Of a DNA stretch of 64,000 nucleotides, positions 1 to 10,186 are shown piece after piece. The notes under the pieces were generated by a model. It was not told where the DNA came from and did no database searches. It was given only the letters and a program-made list of their open reading frames with translations. The stretch is from Silene conica. Lineage: Eukaryota > Streptophyta > Magnoliopsida > Caryophyllales > Caryophyllaceae. A program made the position numbers and the translations under genes. Position 1 is the stretch's first letter. Each line of letters opens with the position of its first letter. Location of the stretch: NCBI GenBank assembly GCA_029255685.2, contig CM055312.2, positions 53,664,202 to 53,728,201 of the forward strand. Reading direction: 5' to 3'.

Positions 1-1986
1 TATACCTCGGGTTGGTTGAAAAAAATCAGTTTTCTCACCATTCCATAGCACGTTTAGCCTCACCGACTGGATGAGTTTCATGATAACCCGGACTAGTTTG
101 AAAGGCAATCCCATGTCCAGTAATGTATGATTAATAAACGGCCATTCGAGAGTGTCATAAGCCTTTTCAAGGTCTAGTTTCAAAGCCATGAATCCCTTTC
201 TGCCCCTTTTTGATCGCATTGTATGTAGAGCTTCTTGCACTATAACAATATTATCCGTTATCTGTCGCTTGGGCACAAAACTAACTTGTATCGGATTGAT
301 CAAGCTAGATAGAATAGGTTTGAGCCGGTTGACTATCATCTTGGTAATAAGTTTGTATGTCACATTACACAACCCAATAGGACGAAACTGGCTTACCAAA
401 TGTGGATGGTCAATCTTTGGAATTAGTGAAATGAACGCTTCACACAGCCCCTCCGGTATAATCTCTTCACTCAACACATCTAGCACGAGCCTCGTCACAC
501 TTGGTGCGACAACCTCCCATTGAGTTTGGTAAAACAGTGCCTGGTAACCATCCGGACCCGGAGCTTTATACGGGGACATTTGATTCAGAGCACATTTAGT
601 ATCAGCGGCACTAAAATCACGACCTAGGTTCAGAGCCTCTTCCGCCGTAAGACATGGAAAGCCCCCTATCACCAGTTCCGATAGATTCACGGCCTGAGTC
701 CTTCCCCCAAACAGATTTTTGAAGAAGTCCAGAACCAAATGCTTAACTTCATCCCCTGTCCACAGCCAGTTTCCTTCCCCATCTTGAAGTGCATTGATTT
801 TATTATGATTCCTGCGAATGACCGTACCTAGGTGAAAAAACTTCGTGTTTCGATCTCCATCACAAATAGCTTCCATTCGAGATTTCTGAAACCATAACAA
901 TTCTTCCTCGCGCAGAACCTGATCGAGTTGCTCCCTTAACCTCTGTTCAAGAGTGAACAGGTAATTCAGACTCGAGTGCGCTAGTTTTCGTTGCACTCCC
1001 AGGAGCCTGCGTTCAAGGCTACGTTTCTTTGCAAATATATTACGAAACGTGTTTTGATTCCAGTCTTGAAGTTTCGTTGTGAACTCTTGAATGAACGGGA
1101 TAAGAGGTCTCTCGTTTGTCCAATTTTCTTCGACAAAATTCGAAAACTTATCATGTGAAATCCATGCTGCCTGAAAACGAAACGGACGCAGAGATCCTGG
1201 CAGTGGTGCGAAACCATTTGTATTAACCACAATCGGACAATGGTCTGACTGATTTTGGATGAGATGTCTCAAAGATCCTTCCTCATACATCGTCCTCCAA
1301 CTCGAATTACACAGAGCCCGATCCAGTCGAGCCCACTTTCGTGTTTCAGCGCTATGTCCTCGCGCCCAAGTGTAACTTGGTCCAGCAAAACTCAATTCCA
1401 TCCAATTGTTCGATTCAATCCACGAGTTGAACCGATTGCACCTTCGTCGCATCGTATCACTGTCTCCGTTTCGTTCCGTCACAAACCTAGTCTCATTGAA
1501 GTCTCCCATGGCGAGCCATGGTTTGTTGTGTGATCGAGCAAATTGTTCTAATTCATGCCATAAATCCTCCCTCTTCGTAGGGTCTGGACTGGCATACACC
1601 GCCGTGAAGTACCAAGGAATCTCACCGACTCTTGTAATTTCCACTGTTATATGTTGCGGATGATGCACAATAGGATTAAGACTGACTTCCTCCGTGCGCC
1701 AAAACAACCATATACCGCCTCTGAACCCTTCCGCATCCACCCGAGTGTGACCACTAAACCCAATTCTACCACAAACTTGTTGTGCCATGTCTCCACTGAT
1801 ACGTGGTTCTACTAGGGCCAAAACTTGAGGCTTGTGTACCCTAATCAACTCCTTGAGCATATTTAAAAATTCTGGGCTTCCTGCTCCTTGGACATTCCAT
1901 GTCATAAGGCGTAGAGCAGGACGAGAATTCAGAAAATTTGGGAATCTATCCATAAAAACTGTTGGTTGAGTTTGTACCGAGGACAT
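1..1986 (-). CDS. LINE ORF2 (endonuclease + reverse transcriptase), partial
   Basis: This is the N-terminal 662 codons of a plant L1-like ORF2, running off the left edge. I chose the ATG at 1984-1986, seven bases after the ORF1 stop. I read the same frame at both ends and at several points between, and saw no stop. The N-terminus is an apurinic-type endonuclease: it begins MTWNVQGAGSPEF (ATG at 1903-1905), followed by VEPRISG, GDFNE (about 1495-1510) and SDHCPIV. The reverse transcriptase starts with the SPYKAPGPDGYQ block (about 560) and reaches motif A, LKLDLEKAYD (about 145-175). The catalytic YADD-type box would lie outside the window. The role is target-primed reverse transcription of the LINE RNA. 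The open frame suggests a fairly young copy, but ORF1 is frameshifted. Confidence 0.88.
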   Translation of the reverse strand, partial: MSSVQTQPTVFMDRFPNFLNSRPALRLMTWNVQGAGSPEFLNMLKELIRVHKPQVLALVEPRISGDMAQQVCGRIGFSGHTRVDAEGFRGGIWLFWRTEEVSLNPIVHHPQHITVEITRVGEIPWYFTAVYASPDPTKREDLWHELEQFARSHNKPWLAMGDFNETRFVTERNGDSDTMRRRCNRFNSWIESNNWMELSFAGPSYTWARGHSAETRKWARLDRALCNSSWRTMYEEGSLRHLIQNQSDHCPIVVNTNGFAPLPGSLRPFRFQAAWISHDKFSNFVEENWTNERPLIPFIQEFTTKLQDWNQNTFRNIFAKKRSLERRLLGVQRKLAHSSLNYLFTLEQRLREQLDQVLREEELLWFQKSRMEAICDGDRNTKFFHLGTVIRRNHNKINALQDGEGNWLWTGDEVKHLVLDFFKNLFGGRTQAVNLSELVIGGFPCLTAEEALNLGRDFSAADTKCALNQMSPYKAPGPDGYQALFYQTQWEVVAPSVTRLVLDVLSEEIIPEGLCEAFISLIPKIDHPHLVSQFRPIGLCNVTYKLITKMIVNRLKPILSSLINPIQVSFVPKRQITDNIVIVQEALHTMRSKRGRKGFMALKLDLEKAYDTLEWPFINHTLLDMGLPFKLVRVIMKLIQSVRLNVLWNGEKTDFFQPTRGI

Positions 1987-1993
1987 AAAAGCC

Positions 1994-4037
1994 TCAGATA
2001 GTTGATGATACTTCCGCATCACCATTGGATTGACCTTCACTTCTACACAAAGATCCGGTCTGCTTGTCTTCGGGGGGAGAGACAGTATTATTTCGAGCTC
2101 CATCGCATGAATTATCGGGATGGCTATCATCACATCCGGACCCTCCGTTGGTGATGTCACGCAAGGGAATTGGGATGGGGGGATTCTGAAGAGTCGGGTC
2201 TGAGGTAAATGCACTGGTAAAGAGCTGAGGGTCATGGTTTTTCACTTGGCTATAAAAGTTCGGTTTAGTAGTTTTCTTGAGTGAGTCTTTTGCAATTTTG
2301 CACGACAAAGATGCGGATTTAAAGGTTGGCTTTTTGAGTCTGTGTACTGGTAAGCTTCTTGATGGAGTAGGGAGTGAGATTTTAGTTAGACTAGGAGTTG
2401 GAGACGGCATAGAGTATGCAGCGTGTGGGTTGCTTCTGTTTGAATTTGGTAATTGAGTCTCATTAGGAATGTTATTGCTAACTTGGAAGGAATTTCCTAA
2501 ACTATTTTCCATATAAGGAAAAGGATTTGATTTATGTTGATTTCCTAAACGCTCGGATCTTCTATTCTGATCCTCCTTTCCTTCTGAATCATATTCATTA
2601 GCTCCCAAAGGCAAATTATTGGTCATTCCCATATTTTCAGTGTAATTAATCTCGTCCATATTGTTCGAGATATCGTTTCCTAAAAAAATGGGATTCCGAG
2701 TCATCGAAATATTCTGCGTATTGTTAGCATTCCTAAAAAATTCAAATCCCTGTGTGGCACGTTTCTGTGCTACCTCTTCAACCCGCCCCGTTTGCCCAAG
2801 TGGGATGTCGGGTATCTCTTCTACCTCCTCCGTGCTAATTTCCACTTCTGCTTCCTCAAGCAGACTCGCAAATCTTGACCCTGACGCTCCGGTCTTCTTT
2901 TGACTTGGTCCTTTAAGGCCATTAGGCAGCATGCCTTTCAGCTCTGGGTTTTTCTCTTTATCCTGTTTATTTGCCTTCTTCCGCACTGGTTTTTTAACGT
3001 GCATCCATGAACCATATTGGCTTTCCTCAATCTGTTTACTGGCTAATCCATCACGATTGTCCTTTGCTCCACCTAACTCTGCCTCCATGTTCTTGTCTTC
3101 TACCTGCTTGAAAACAGGGCAAACCTCCTCAATGTGACCCAATTTACCACATTTGTAGCAAATTTGTCTCAACCCTTCATATTGTATGATCCATATATTT
3201 CCCATTTAGACGAAACTTAGATAACAGTGGCTTTGTAAGGTCAACTTCCACACTCATTCTTATGAATTGACCTCTTTCCGCTGAAGCGGTTGGTCGATCA
3301 ATTCGTATTACCTTCCCTACTTTGCTTCCAATTTTTCTTAACATTTCCTCATGATAGTATTCAACTGATAAACGGGGGATTCTTATCCATGTTGTCAGAA
3401 AGCGTATAGGTTCCTCCGATCCAATAAAATTGGGTACCCATTTTCGAATTGTAAGGTAGTGATCCCCTATCATCCATGGTCCCTCTGTGAGTACAAAGTC
3501 ATAATCGTCCTTGTTCGTGAAGCGGACTACATAGTATGAGCAGCCCACATCCGTAAACATAAGATCTCCTTTAATTGACCATTTTTTTTTCAATTGACGC
3601 ACTAACGAATAATGTCCAATATTTTTATCAAACATTTTAATTATTAAAGAGTTGCGCCAATTATTTCGAATCATAGCCTTTTCCTGTCGGGTCAAGAGAA
3701 TAGTAGGACATAGGGGGTCATTACCTACAATGGCGTCTTCAACATCATCATCAGACGCGTCTTCATAACTATCTTGATAGCTTTCATGGTGGCTCGTCGA
3801 GAAACCACAATTTGGATCAATGGCAAAAGAGAAATCCGAGCCACGATTGAGCGTGTCTTTGTATGACATCCGGGCGTGAGTGCCCTCGATATTGTTTTGC
3901 GCCAAACTATCCGGGACAATCGACATTTCAACGTCACGTGATAATTCGTGTGGCGTCAAAGGACTTGTATTATTCATTTTGCACTTTTTAGTTGATCTTG
4001 AGGACTGAACGTCCTCATTGTGTTGACTAGGGTTCAT
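1994..4037 (-). pseudogene. LINE ORF1 (gag-like nucleic-acid-binding protein), frameshifted
   Basis: Two overlapping frames make up one ORF1. The upstream frame (3177-4037, 286 codons) carries a DUF4283-like domain: a DYDFVLTEGPWMIGDHYL block and a WIRIPRLSVEYY block in its C-terminal half. The downstream frame (1994-3205, 403 codons) starts with a CCHC zinc knuckle, CYKCGKLGHIEEVC, then a long low-complexity tail. The frames overlap between about 3177 and 3205 and differ by one base. One extra base in the AAATATATGG stretch near 3197 explains this. Products of this type bind the LINE RNA. As it stands a ribosome would stop just before the zinc knuckle. A programmed +1 shift is possible but I see no evidence for it. 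Confidence 0.82.
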
Positions 4038-4075
4038 TGATTTTCAGAGGATTATTTTCTAGAGAGAGAAAGAAA

Positions 4076-4537
4076 ATTTCACTATCAAATTAGCGAATTA
4101 TAATATGAAGGTTAATTGTTGTTTTATTTTTATTTTTGTTTTTAAAATCTCCAAAATAGTATTTTTCTATACAAATTCATCCAAAGTTAATTATTATTCT
4201 TCCTTTTTATTTTTACAAAAGAATGTATTTATCTTTCCGTTTGTAAAAAAATGTATATAGATTTGGTAATTAAAATTTATGAATTTGTACTTTGTACTGA
4301 ATTTCATGAATTTGGTGTTATTATTATTTTTACTTTTTTGTTATTCTGTCTATGATAAATAATTGAAATCGTGATTTTTTTTTAATTTTTTTTTTGTTTT
4401 AATGACTATTAAATTTTTTTGCAATAAAATTCTGAATTTGAATATTTGGACTTCTTTTACATTATTATAATAATCATCATTGTTTCATATAATATAATCA
4501 CATATAAGCACAAACATAACATAATCATATAAACATA
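4076..4537. other. AT-rich intergenic DNA
   Basis: Very AT-rich sequence with poly-T runs between the LINE 5' end and the MITE. I see no open frame, RNA gene or repeat that I can name. Confidence 0.6.
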
Positions 4538-4784
4538 GTCCCTCCTACCCATTATAAGTGTCCCGTTCTGGACCGAGTACAAGATTTAAGGAATAATACT
4601 TGTTTAATATTTTGTGTAGTGTAGGGATATCTAGATTGGAGATAGAAGGTTATGGGTGACTGGGTAATATATCGAAATAGGGAAGGGTATAAGGGTAATA
4701 AAACAACCCAAAAAGTACACAACCGGACATTTTGACGAATAAACCGAAACCAACAACGGGACACTTATAATGGGTAGGAGGGAG
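4538..4784. mobile_element. Stowaway-like MITE (247 bp)
   Basis: Terminal inverted repeats of about 29 bp match almost perfectly: the left end starts GTCCCTCCTACCCATTATAA and the right end is its reverse complement with one difference in the outermost base. Both sides are flanked by the dinucleotide TA (4536-4537 and 4785-4786), the target duplication of Tc1/mariner-type elements. There is no transposase, so this is a non-autonomous element. A 70-codon open frame inside it is a by-product of the repeat. Confidence 0.85.
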
Positions 4785-4984
4785 TATAATATATGAAACT
4801 AAAATTTGAAATATGCTTAAATGAATAAATAAATGAGAGAGAAATTACATGGTAAGATTAGGAGAAAGAGTAATTAAATATTTTGAGTAAATGTGGGTCC
4901 CTCTCTCCCTCATTTCCAATGGTCAATAGGAATTTTTTAAATTGGATTCCTTTCATAGTAAAGGGATTATTCGAACACTCATCT

Positions 4985-5548
4985 TTGCTACTTTGCACGA
5001 AATATACAATTTTTCGACCCAAAAACTTTTAAATAAACATAACTCATATTTCTGAATTTGGATAATGGTGATTCCTAAAATCAAACTAATCGTCGTTTTG
5101 AAACCTACGATTTGAAAAAAAAAATTGCATTCATAATCCGTAGCTTAGAGTTCTTGTATGTTATAATATTTTTCGAATCGTAAATCTCGAAAAGACGAAC
5201 AATTTCAAAAAAGAATCGTCGTCTTTAGAATTCGGAAGTACGAATTATGGTCACTCAAAGATTTTTGGGTTCAAAAACCGAATATTATATGCAAAGTAAG
5301 AAACATTGGGGTAACACATGAATTATTCGTTTATTTTTTTTACGTAATTTATTTTCCAATACGAATTTTACTCATTTTATTATATTTTACACCTAAATAT
5401 TCATTTTATACCTTTTATAAAGAAAACAGTAGCAAATCTCTCATTTTCAAATGCTATCCATTCAGTCTTTTAATTCAATCAATCTCTACAATAGTAGATG
5501 AAAATTTGAATGTAAAAAAGTGTTTAATTTGTCAATTGCAAACTTGAG
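4985..5548. repeat. Direct repeat, copy 1 (about 560 bp)
   Basis: This stretch matches 6384-6917 in the same orientation with scattered differences. Shared landmarks in the same order include a block around TCGTCGTTTTGA, one around CCGTAGCTTA, and one ending in AATTTGTCAATT. The nature of the repeat is unknown. The ends are not clear LTR ends and I see no primer-binding site. Confidence 0.7.
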
Positions 5549-5586
5549 TACACATATTATTTTACTATATTTATTTAGGTCATGTT

Positions 5587-6337
5587 TTTTCACATACGAA
5601 TTTTACTTTTTTTGTATAGGTCTTTTATAAATTTATCCTTGTCATTTTCTAAATTGATTTTTTTTCTCCGTCATTCACTCCCTTTCAACTTCAACACCAA
5701 CACCACTTGATCCGGGCGATACAATTTCGGCTCACCAATTACGATAGAAAAAATAAATAACAATAATAAGAACAAAAAATAAAAAAATAAAAAATAATAT
5801 AGTCTAATTATTGTTCACTAAAACTAAAAAAAATCTAAAAAAGAAGACAAAATAATAAAAAAACTAAACCAAAAACTAAAAAACTAAACCAAAAACTAAA
5901 GAGATAAAAGAAAAAAGAAAAACGAAAAAACCCACGCGACGGCAGCACCATACCCCCTCCTCAAACCCAAACGATTCCCACGCCACATTAACCACCGTGT
6001 ACCACCCTTAACCGCCACACTATCCGCCAAGGCACCACCACCAACCATAAACCCTAACTTCAAACATCAAACTTCAAAATTTAAACTATAATAAACAAAT
6101 AAAACTCGTTTAAACTTATTATTAATAATTGATTAAAAAAACTAAATTAGTTCAATAATTGAAGAATTGATCCATTGTTTTAAGTTTTTGGATCAATTTG
6201 ATTAGGTTTTAGAAAAAAAATGGTTGATATTAGGGTATGAAAAGGAGTAACTTGATTAGGTTTAGTAAAAGGGTAAGAAATGAAAAATTAATGAAAAAAA
6301 TGTATGTGAAATAGTAAATTCGTATGTGAAAAAAGTA
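5587..6337. repeat. Inverted repeat of about 25 bp enclosing about 700 bp
   Basis: A left arm around TTTTTTCACATACGAATTTT (from about 5586) is mirrored by AAATTCGTATGTGAAAAAAG (to about 6337). The interior is A-rich with one C-rich patch (5930-6060). It has no coding potential that I can defend. It may be a small non-autonomous DNA element, but I could not define a target duplication. Confidence 0.45.
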
Positions 6338-6383
6338 ATTATGTTTATTTATTATTCGTAAAATTCACGTGAGACCGTGATCC

Positions 6384-6917
6384 TTGCTATTATGCTTGAA
6401 ATATTCAATTTTTCGACACAAAAACTTTTAAATGAACATAACTCGTATTTCTAAATTTAGAAGACGACAATTTCTAAAATCAAACTACTCGTCGTTTTGA
6501 GAGCTACGATTTGAAAAAAAAATGCATTCAGAATCCGTAGCTTAAAGTTCTTGTATGTTATAATATTTTTCGAATTGTATATCTCGAAGTCGTCTTTAGA
6601 ATTCGGGAATACGAATTAGGGTCCCTCAAAGTTTTTTCGGCTAAAAAACTGAGTATTATGTACAAAGTAAGAAACAATGGGGTACCACATGAATTATTCG
6701 TTTACTTTTTTACGTAATTTATTTCCTTAGTATGAATTCTACTCATTTTAGTTTACACCTAAATTTCCATTTTATACCCTCTTATAATAAAAAACAGCAG
6801 CAAACCTCTCCTTTTTTAATTCTTATCCATTCAATCTCTCAATTCAATCAATTTCTTCAATAATAGATGAAAATTTGAATGTAAAGAAGTGTTTAATTTG
6901 TCAATTACAAACTTGAG
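6384..6917. repeat. Direct repeat, copy 2 (about 530 bp)
   Basis: Second copy of the repeat described at 4985-5548, in the same orientation. The two copies are clearly diverged, so the duplication is old. Confidence 0.7.
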
Positions 6918-7510
6918 AGCAAATTGATGAATTTTTTTATAATAATTTCAGTAATTCTTTTGATTTATAATAAGTTTTTTGGGTTTGCGATTTAAGGTTT
7001 GGTAGTAGTGGTTTGTGGGTTGCGGTGGCAAGAGAGTCAGGTGAAGGAGTGACGTTGGCGGTGACTGAGGTAGGGGACGAAGGTCACGGTGGGTTAGAGG
7101 CCTGAGTCACGTCTGCCAAGTTGCGCGGTGGGTTATGGGGTAAGGAGGAGTCGAGCGACGGCTGTGCGTGGAGGTCACGGTGGGAAGGAGTTGAGCGATG
7201 ACTGTGTGTGGGTGGTTGCTGTTAATGGTAAGGGAAGGGTAGGTCCGGTGGAGGTGAAGGTGGTGATCTGGTGGCTGATGGTGTAGAATTGATTTTTTTT
7301 TTCTTTTTTTCTCTTTCAATGTAATACATTATGCATGATGAAATGAGAAGGGTATTTTGGTCAAAAATTATTGCGATGAGTAAAATGTGTACTGCGAATA
7401 GTACTTTATATTAGAGCTCCCATTTTCATGTGATTTTTGAGGTGTATGCCTTCTTCTTTAAAAGATTGCCCCATTTATTTTGGGTATTGCTCATTCATGG
7501 GCATGATTTC
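6918..7510. other. Intergenic stretch with a G-rich patch
   Basis: Positions about 6990-7280 are unusually rich in GGT/GTG triplets. The minus-strand open frame there is low-complexity His/Pro/Thr-rich and not a convincing gene. I recognise nothing else in this interval. Confidence 0.5.
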
Positions 7511-7825
7511 TCAATCATGTGATTTTGGGTTGTGATTCAAAGTATCGTTCACATATCCAAGTTTCATATGCCCCAACTTAGACACGAGAGAGACAGCAGA
7601 ACGACTACCTGATGCTCCAACAGTCAGTACAATACCTTGAAGGACATAAACAGTTCCTTCCTTAACACCTCTCCAAGCAACAGAAGAACCCTTACCAACG
7701 CACAACAATCCACCATCACCTTGAAAATTGTAACCCTGATCAACTAGCATCCCAAGTGATACATTTCTCTTCAAACGTGGAACATGCCTAACACCTTCTA
7801 GGAAGACAACAACACCATCACATGT
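7511..7825 (-). pseudogene. Old copia element A: GAG-pre-integrase fragment
   Basis: On the minus strand this reads as the stretch just after a copia protease. There is a RHVPRLKRN block, then SLGMLVDQGYNF, then a YVLQG block and a HMKL block. This is the usual GAG-pre-integrase order of Tork-like copia elements. The pol sequence that should follow is missing on the left. The fragment continues the frame that stops at 35232 on the other side of the 27-kb nested insertion, and the TSD ACTAA (7826-7830) is repeated at 35227-35231. It is non-functional. Confidence 0.75.
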
Positions 7826-7830
7826 ACTAA

Positions 7831-10040
7831 TCTAACACCCCCATTTATTTAAGGGCCTGTACTAGGACTCCTCAGAAAATAAGGGTGTTACCATCTCGGT
7901 TTCCCGAGGCAGTAGATACAAAGGAAAGATAAAAAGTACTTTAATTAAAAGTTAAACTCCATAACATGTTCTTACAACTGTATCAAAACTGACTTATGAA
8001 ATGAAAGTACAACTCATGATAAACTGACTATGGTGATCTAGACTCTGGTCTGGTCCGGATCCAAGCTCTCTCTTCCCATAGCTTCTCATAGTCTCAACCA
8101 CCTGTCAATCTGCTCCCCAATAATTTGGTTCATCACAGGTGATCACGAATACACAGGGTCAACCATGAGGTTGAGTAGAGGAAAAGCAAACAAACATTAT
8201 AAATAGAATTTCAATCATTCCCACTCCGCACCGATCACAGGGCCCATTAACTCCGCACCGATCACAAGGCCCATTAAATCCGCACCGATCACAAGGCCTA
8301 TTAACTCCGCACCGATCACAACGCCCATTTCTCATCACCTCATATCGTATCACAGGATTATATAATCAAATAACACAATATTCCAAGTCATATGATAATG
8401 TAAAATAATCATGCTTAACATCAATCAACCAAGTAATTAGTCATCATTATATGTGCAGTAATTCCCCTACCTCGAAACTGCGGAAGATAACAACAAGTGC
8501 GCAACAGCTACTAAAAGTGTTCCACGCGGAACCCTCCACCTAGACATATATTATATAATTAATAAAACTCCCTAAATCTCGTAATATACGTATATATTCT
8601 ATTTATAGAAACCTCCTATATTTAGAAAGTTTCCCAACAAACGAGGTTACCCAAAATAGCAACTTTCTAAATATAGTAACTTCCAAAAATAGTAACTTCC
8701 TAAAATATCTTTCCGTAAACATTAAAACTTCTAACTCGCCATAATTATTAACATTACTAATTAATAACAATAAGATGAAAATAATAATAATAATAATAAT
8801 AATAATAGTAATAATAATAATAACCAATAATAATAATAATAATAAACGAAACAATACTACACTCCTAACACAAAACCGACTCACACGACAACCCTAGACC
8901 GCTACCCTCCTAACACCGCCGCAACACCACTACAGCCACCAACCATCAACAGCCCACGAACCCAGAACCACCAACAACCCCGGCGACCACTGGCAACCAG
9001 GTCACCGGCCACCGGTGAAGTGAACCAACCTCCCACAAACCCACTGGAAACCTGACTCCACCATGCGACCAGCCACCCCTTAGTGCCTCTGTCGACGGCC
9101 GACCAGACTAAACCACCAGCCCTGACCGACACCTAAACATTCTCCTGACACCACCCATCTAAACCACGGTGGTACCACCGCGTCGACCTCCCCCGAGTCA
9201 GCGGTGGTGCCACCCCCAAAACAACCAGACCCGCATAATTAAAAGGAACCCAGAACAGAACAAGGACGAACCAGCCTATTCGACACTGTATACGTCGCCT
9301 GAGACCACCCTGACAACCACCACAACACTCATCTGACCACCACCTACTCCTCCACTCCCACCACCATCAACGACGAGTTAAAAAAAAACGTCGACACTAA
9401 CGAAAACGTTACCTGGTCAGACTCGTTGTTTTTAAAAATAATCGAACAGTCCCGTGACAGGCGCCTGAAAACCACCTTTACTGGTGTTGCACGGTGGTTG
9501 ACACAACCACGACGAGGGTCAGACATGACACCTACACCCCATAGATTACTTTACACAAAAGAAACAGAGCCGACAAACAACCTACACGACCCAGAAACGC
9601 ATACAAACCGCAGATGTGGAAGACGATTAAGACAGTGTTAAACATACCTACTTTACGAGTTAATCGACCGCCCCTTGCTTGCCTTACAACCACCGTGAGA
9701 CTACGTACTTACGCCTTGCTGTGACGGCTGAGATGTGTGGTGTTTGAGATGGGAATTAGGGTAGTTTAATCTAGGGTAACATCATACTAAATATGACGGC
9801 ATGAGGGTTAGGGTTGACAAAGATTGTAAAAAAAAGACTAAGTGTGGGCTGTTAGTACACGCACAAAACCGATGCCCATACTTGCACATGAGGTCTCAAG
9901 TTTGATTCCCCTTACGAACACACATCACAAAACCCTCTTAAAACAACTTTAGCAAATACCAACAACGTTTAAATACCATCGACACAACAAGTATAACAAT
10001 TATAAACGTAGATATCGTAATGAAATTTCGAGGTATTACA
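7831..10040 (-). repeat. 3' LTR of element B (2,210 bp)
   Basis: It matches 24520-26729 plus 35150-35226 along its length. On the internal side a polypurine tract follows at 10041-10062 (minus strand AAGGGGCGAAGAC next to TGTAATACC). The first dinucleotide is TC where TG is expected. It contains a four-unit 27-bp minisatellite (8223-8330) and an AAT microsatellite (about 8778-8847). The small open frames inside it are low-complexity by-products. Confidence 0.88.
8223..8330. repeat. 27-bp tandem repeat, 4 units
   Basis: The units start ACTCCGCACCGATCACA and end CCCATTA, with single-base differences. The other LTR of the same element has five units (24913-25047). There are no unique spacers, so this is not a CRISPR array. 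Confidence 0.85.
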
Positions 10041-10186
10041 GTCTTCGCCCCTTAAAATGAACTTCGTCCCGAAGTTCAACCCTACTCAGGTGGACAACCA
10101 ACTTAAGCGGACTCTAAACATTAATTAAACCACAGAATGTTATATTCCATCCCCCTTAAAGAAAAGTTACGTCCGCGTAACTTACC

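Larger units (their letters stand above)
1..4075 (-). mobile_element. L1-like LINE retrotransposon (5' end in window)
   Basis: ORF1 and ORF2 lie on the minus strand in the order expected for a plant L1-like LINE. A short leader with a CT-rich stretch (about 4040-4075 read on the minus strand) comes before the ORF1 ATG at 4035-4037. The 3' end, poly-A tail and target duplication lie outside the window, so the full length is unknown. The exact 5' boundary is estimated from where the sequence turns into AT-rich intergenic DNA. Confidence 0.8.

Noticed and set aside
8223..8330. Regular 27-bp repeats, possible CRISPR-like array
   Set aside because: The units are contiguous with no unique spacers, lie in an LTR and differ in copy number between the two LTRs. 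This is a minisatellite.
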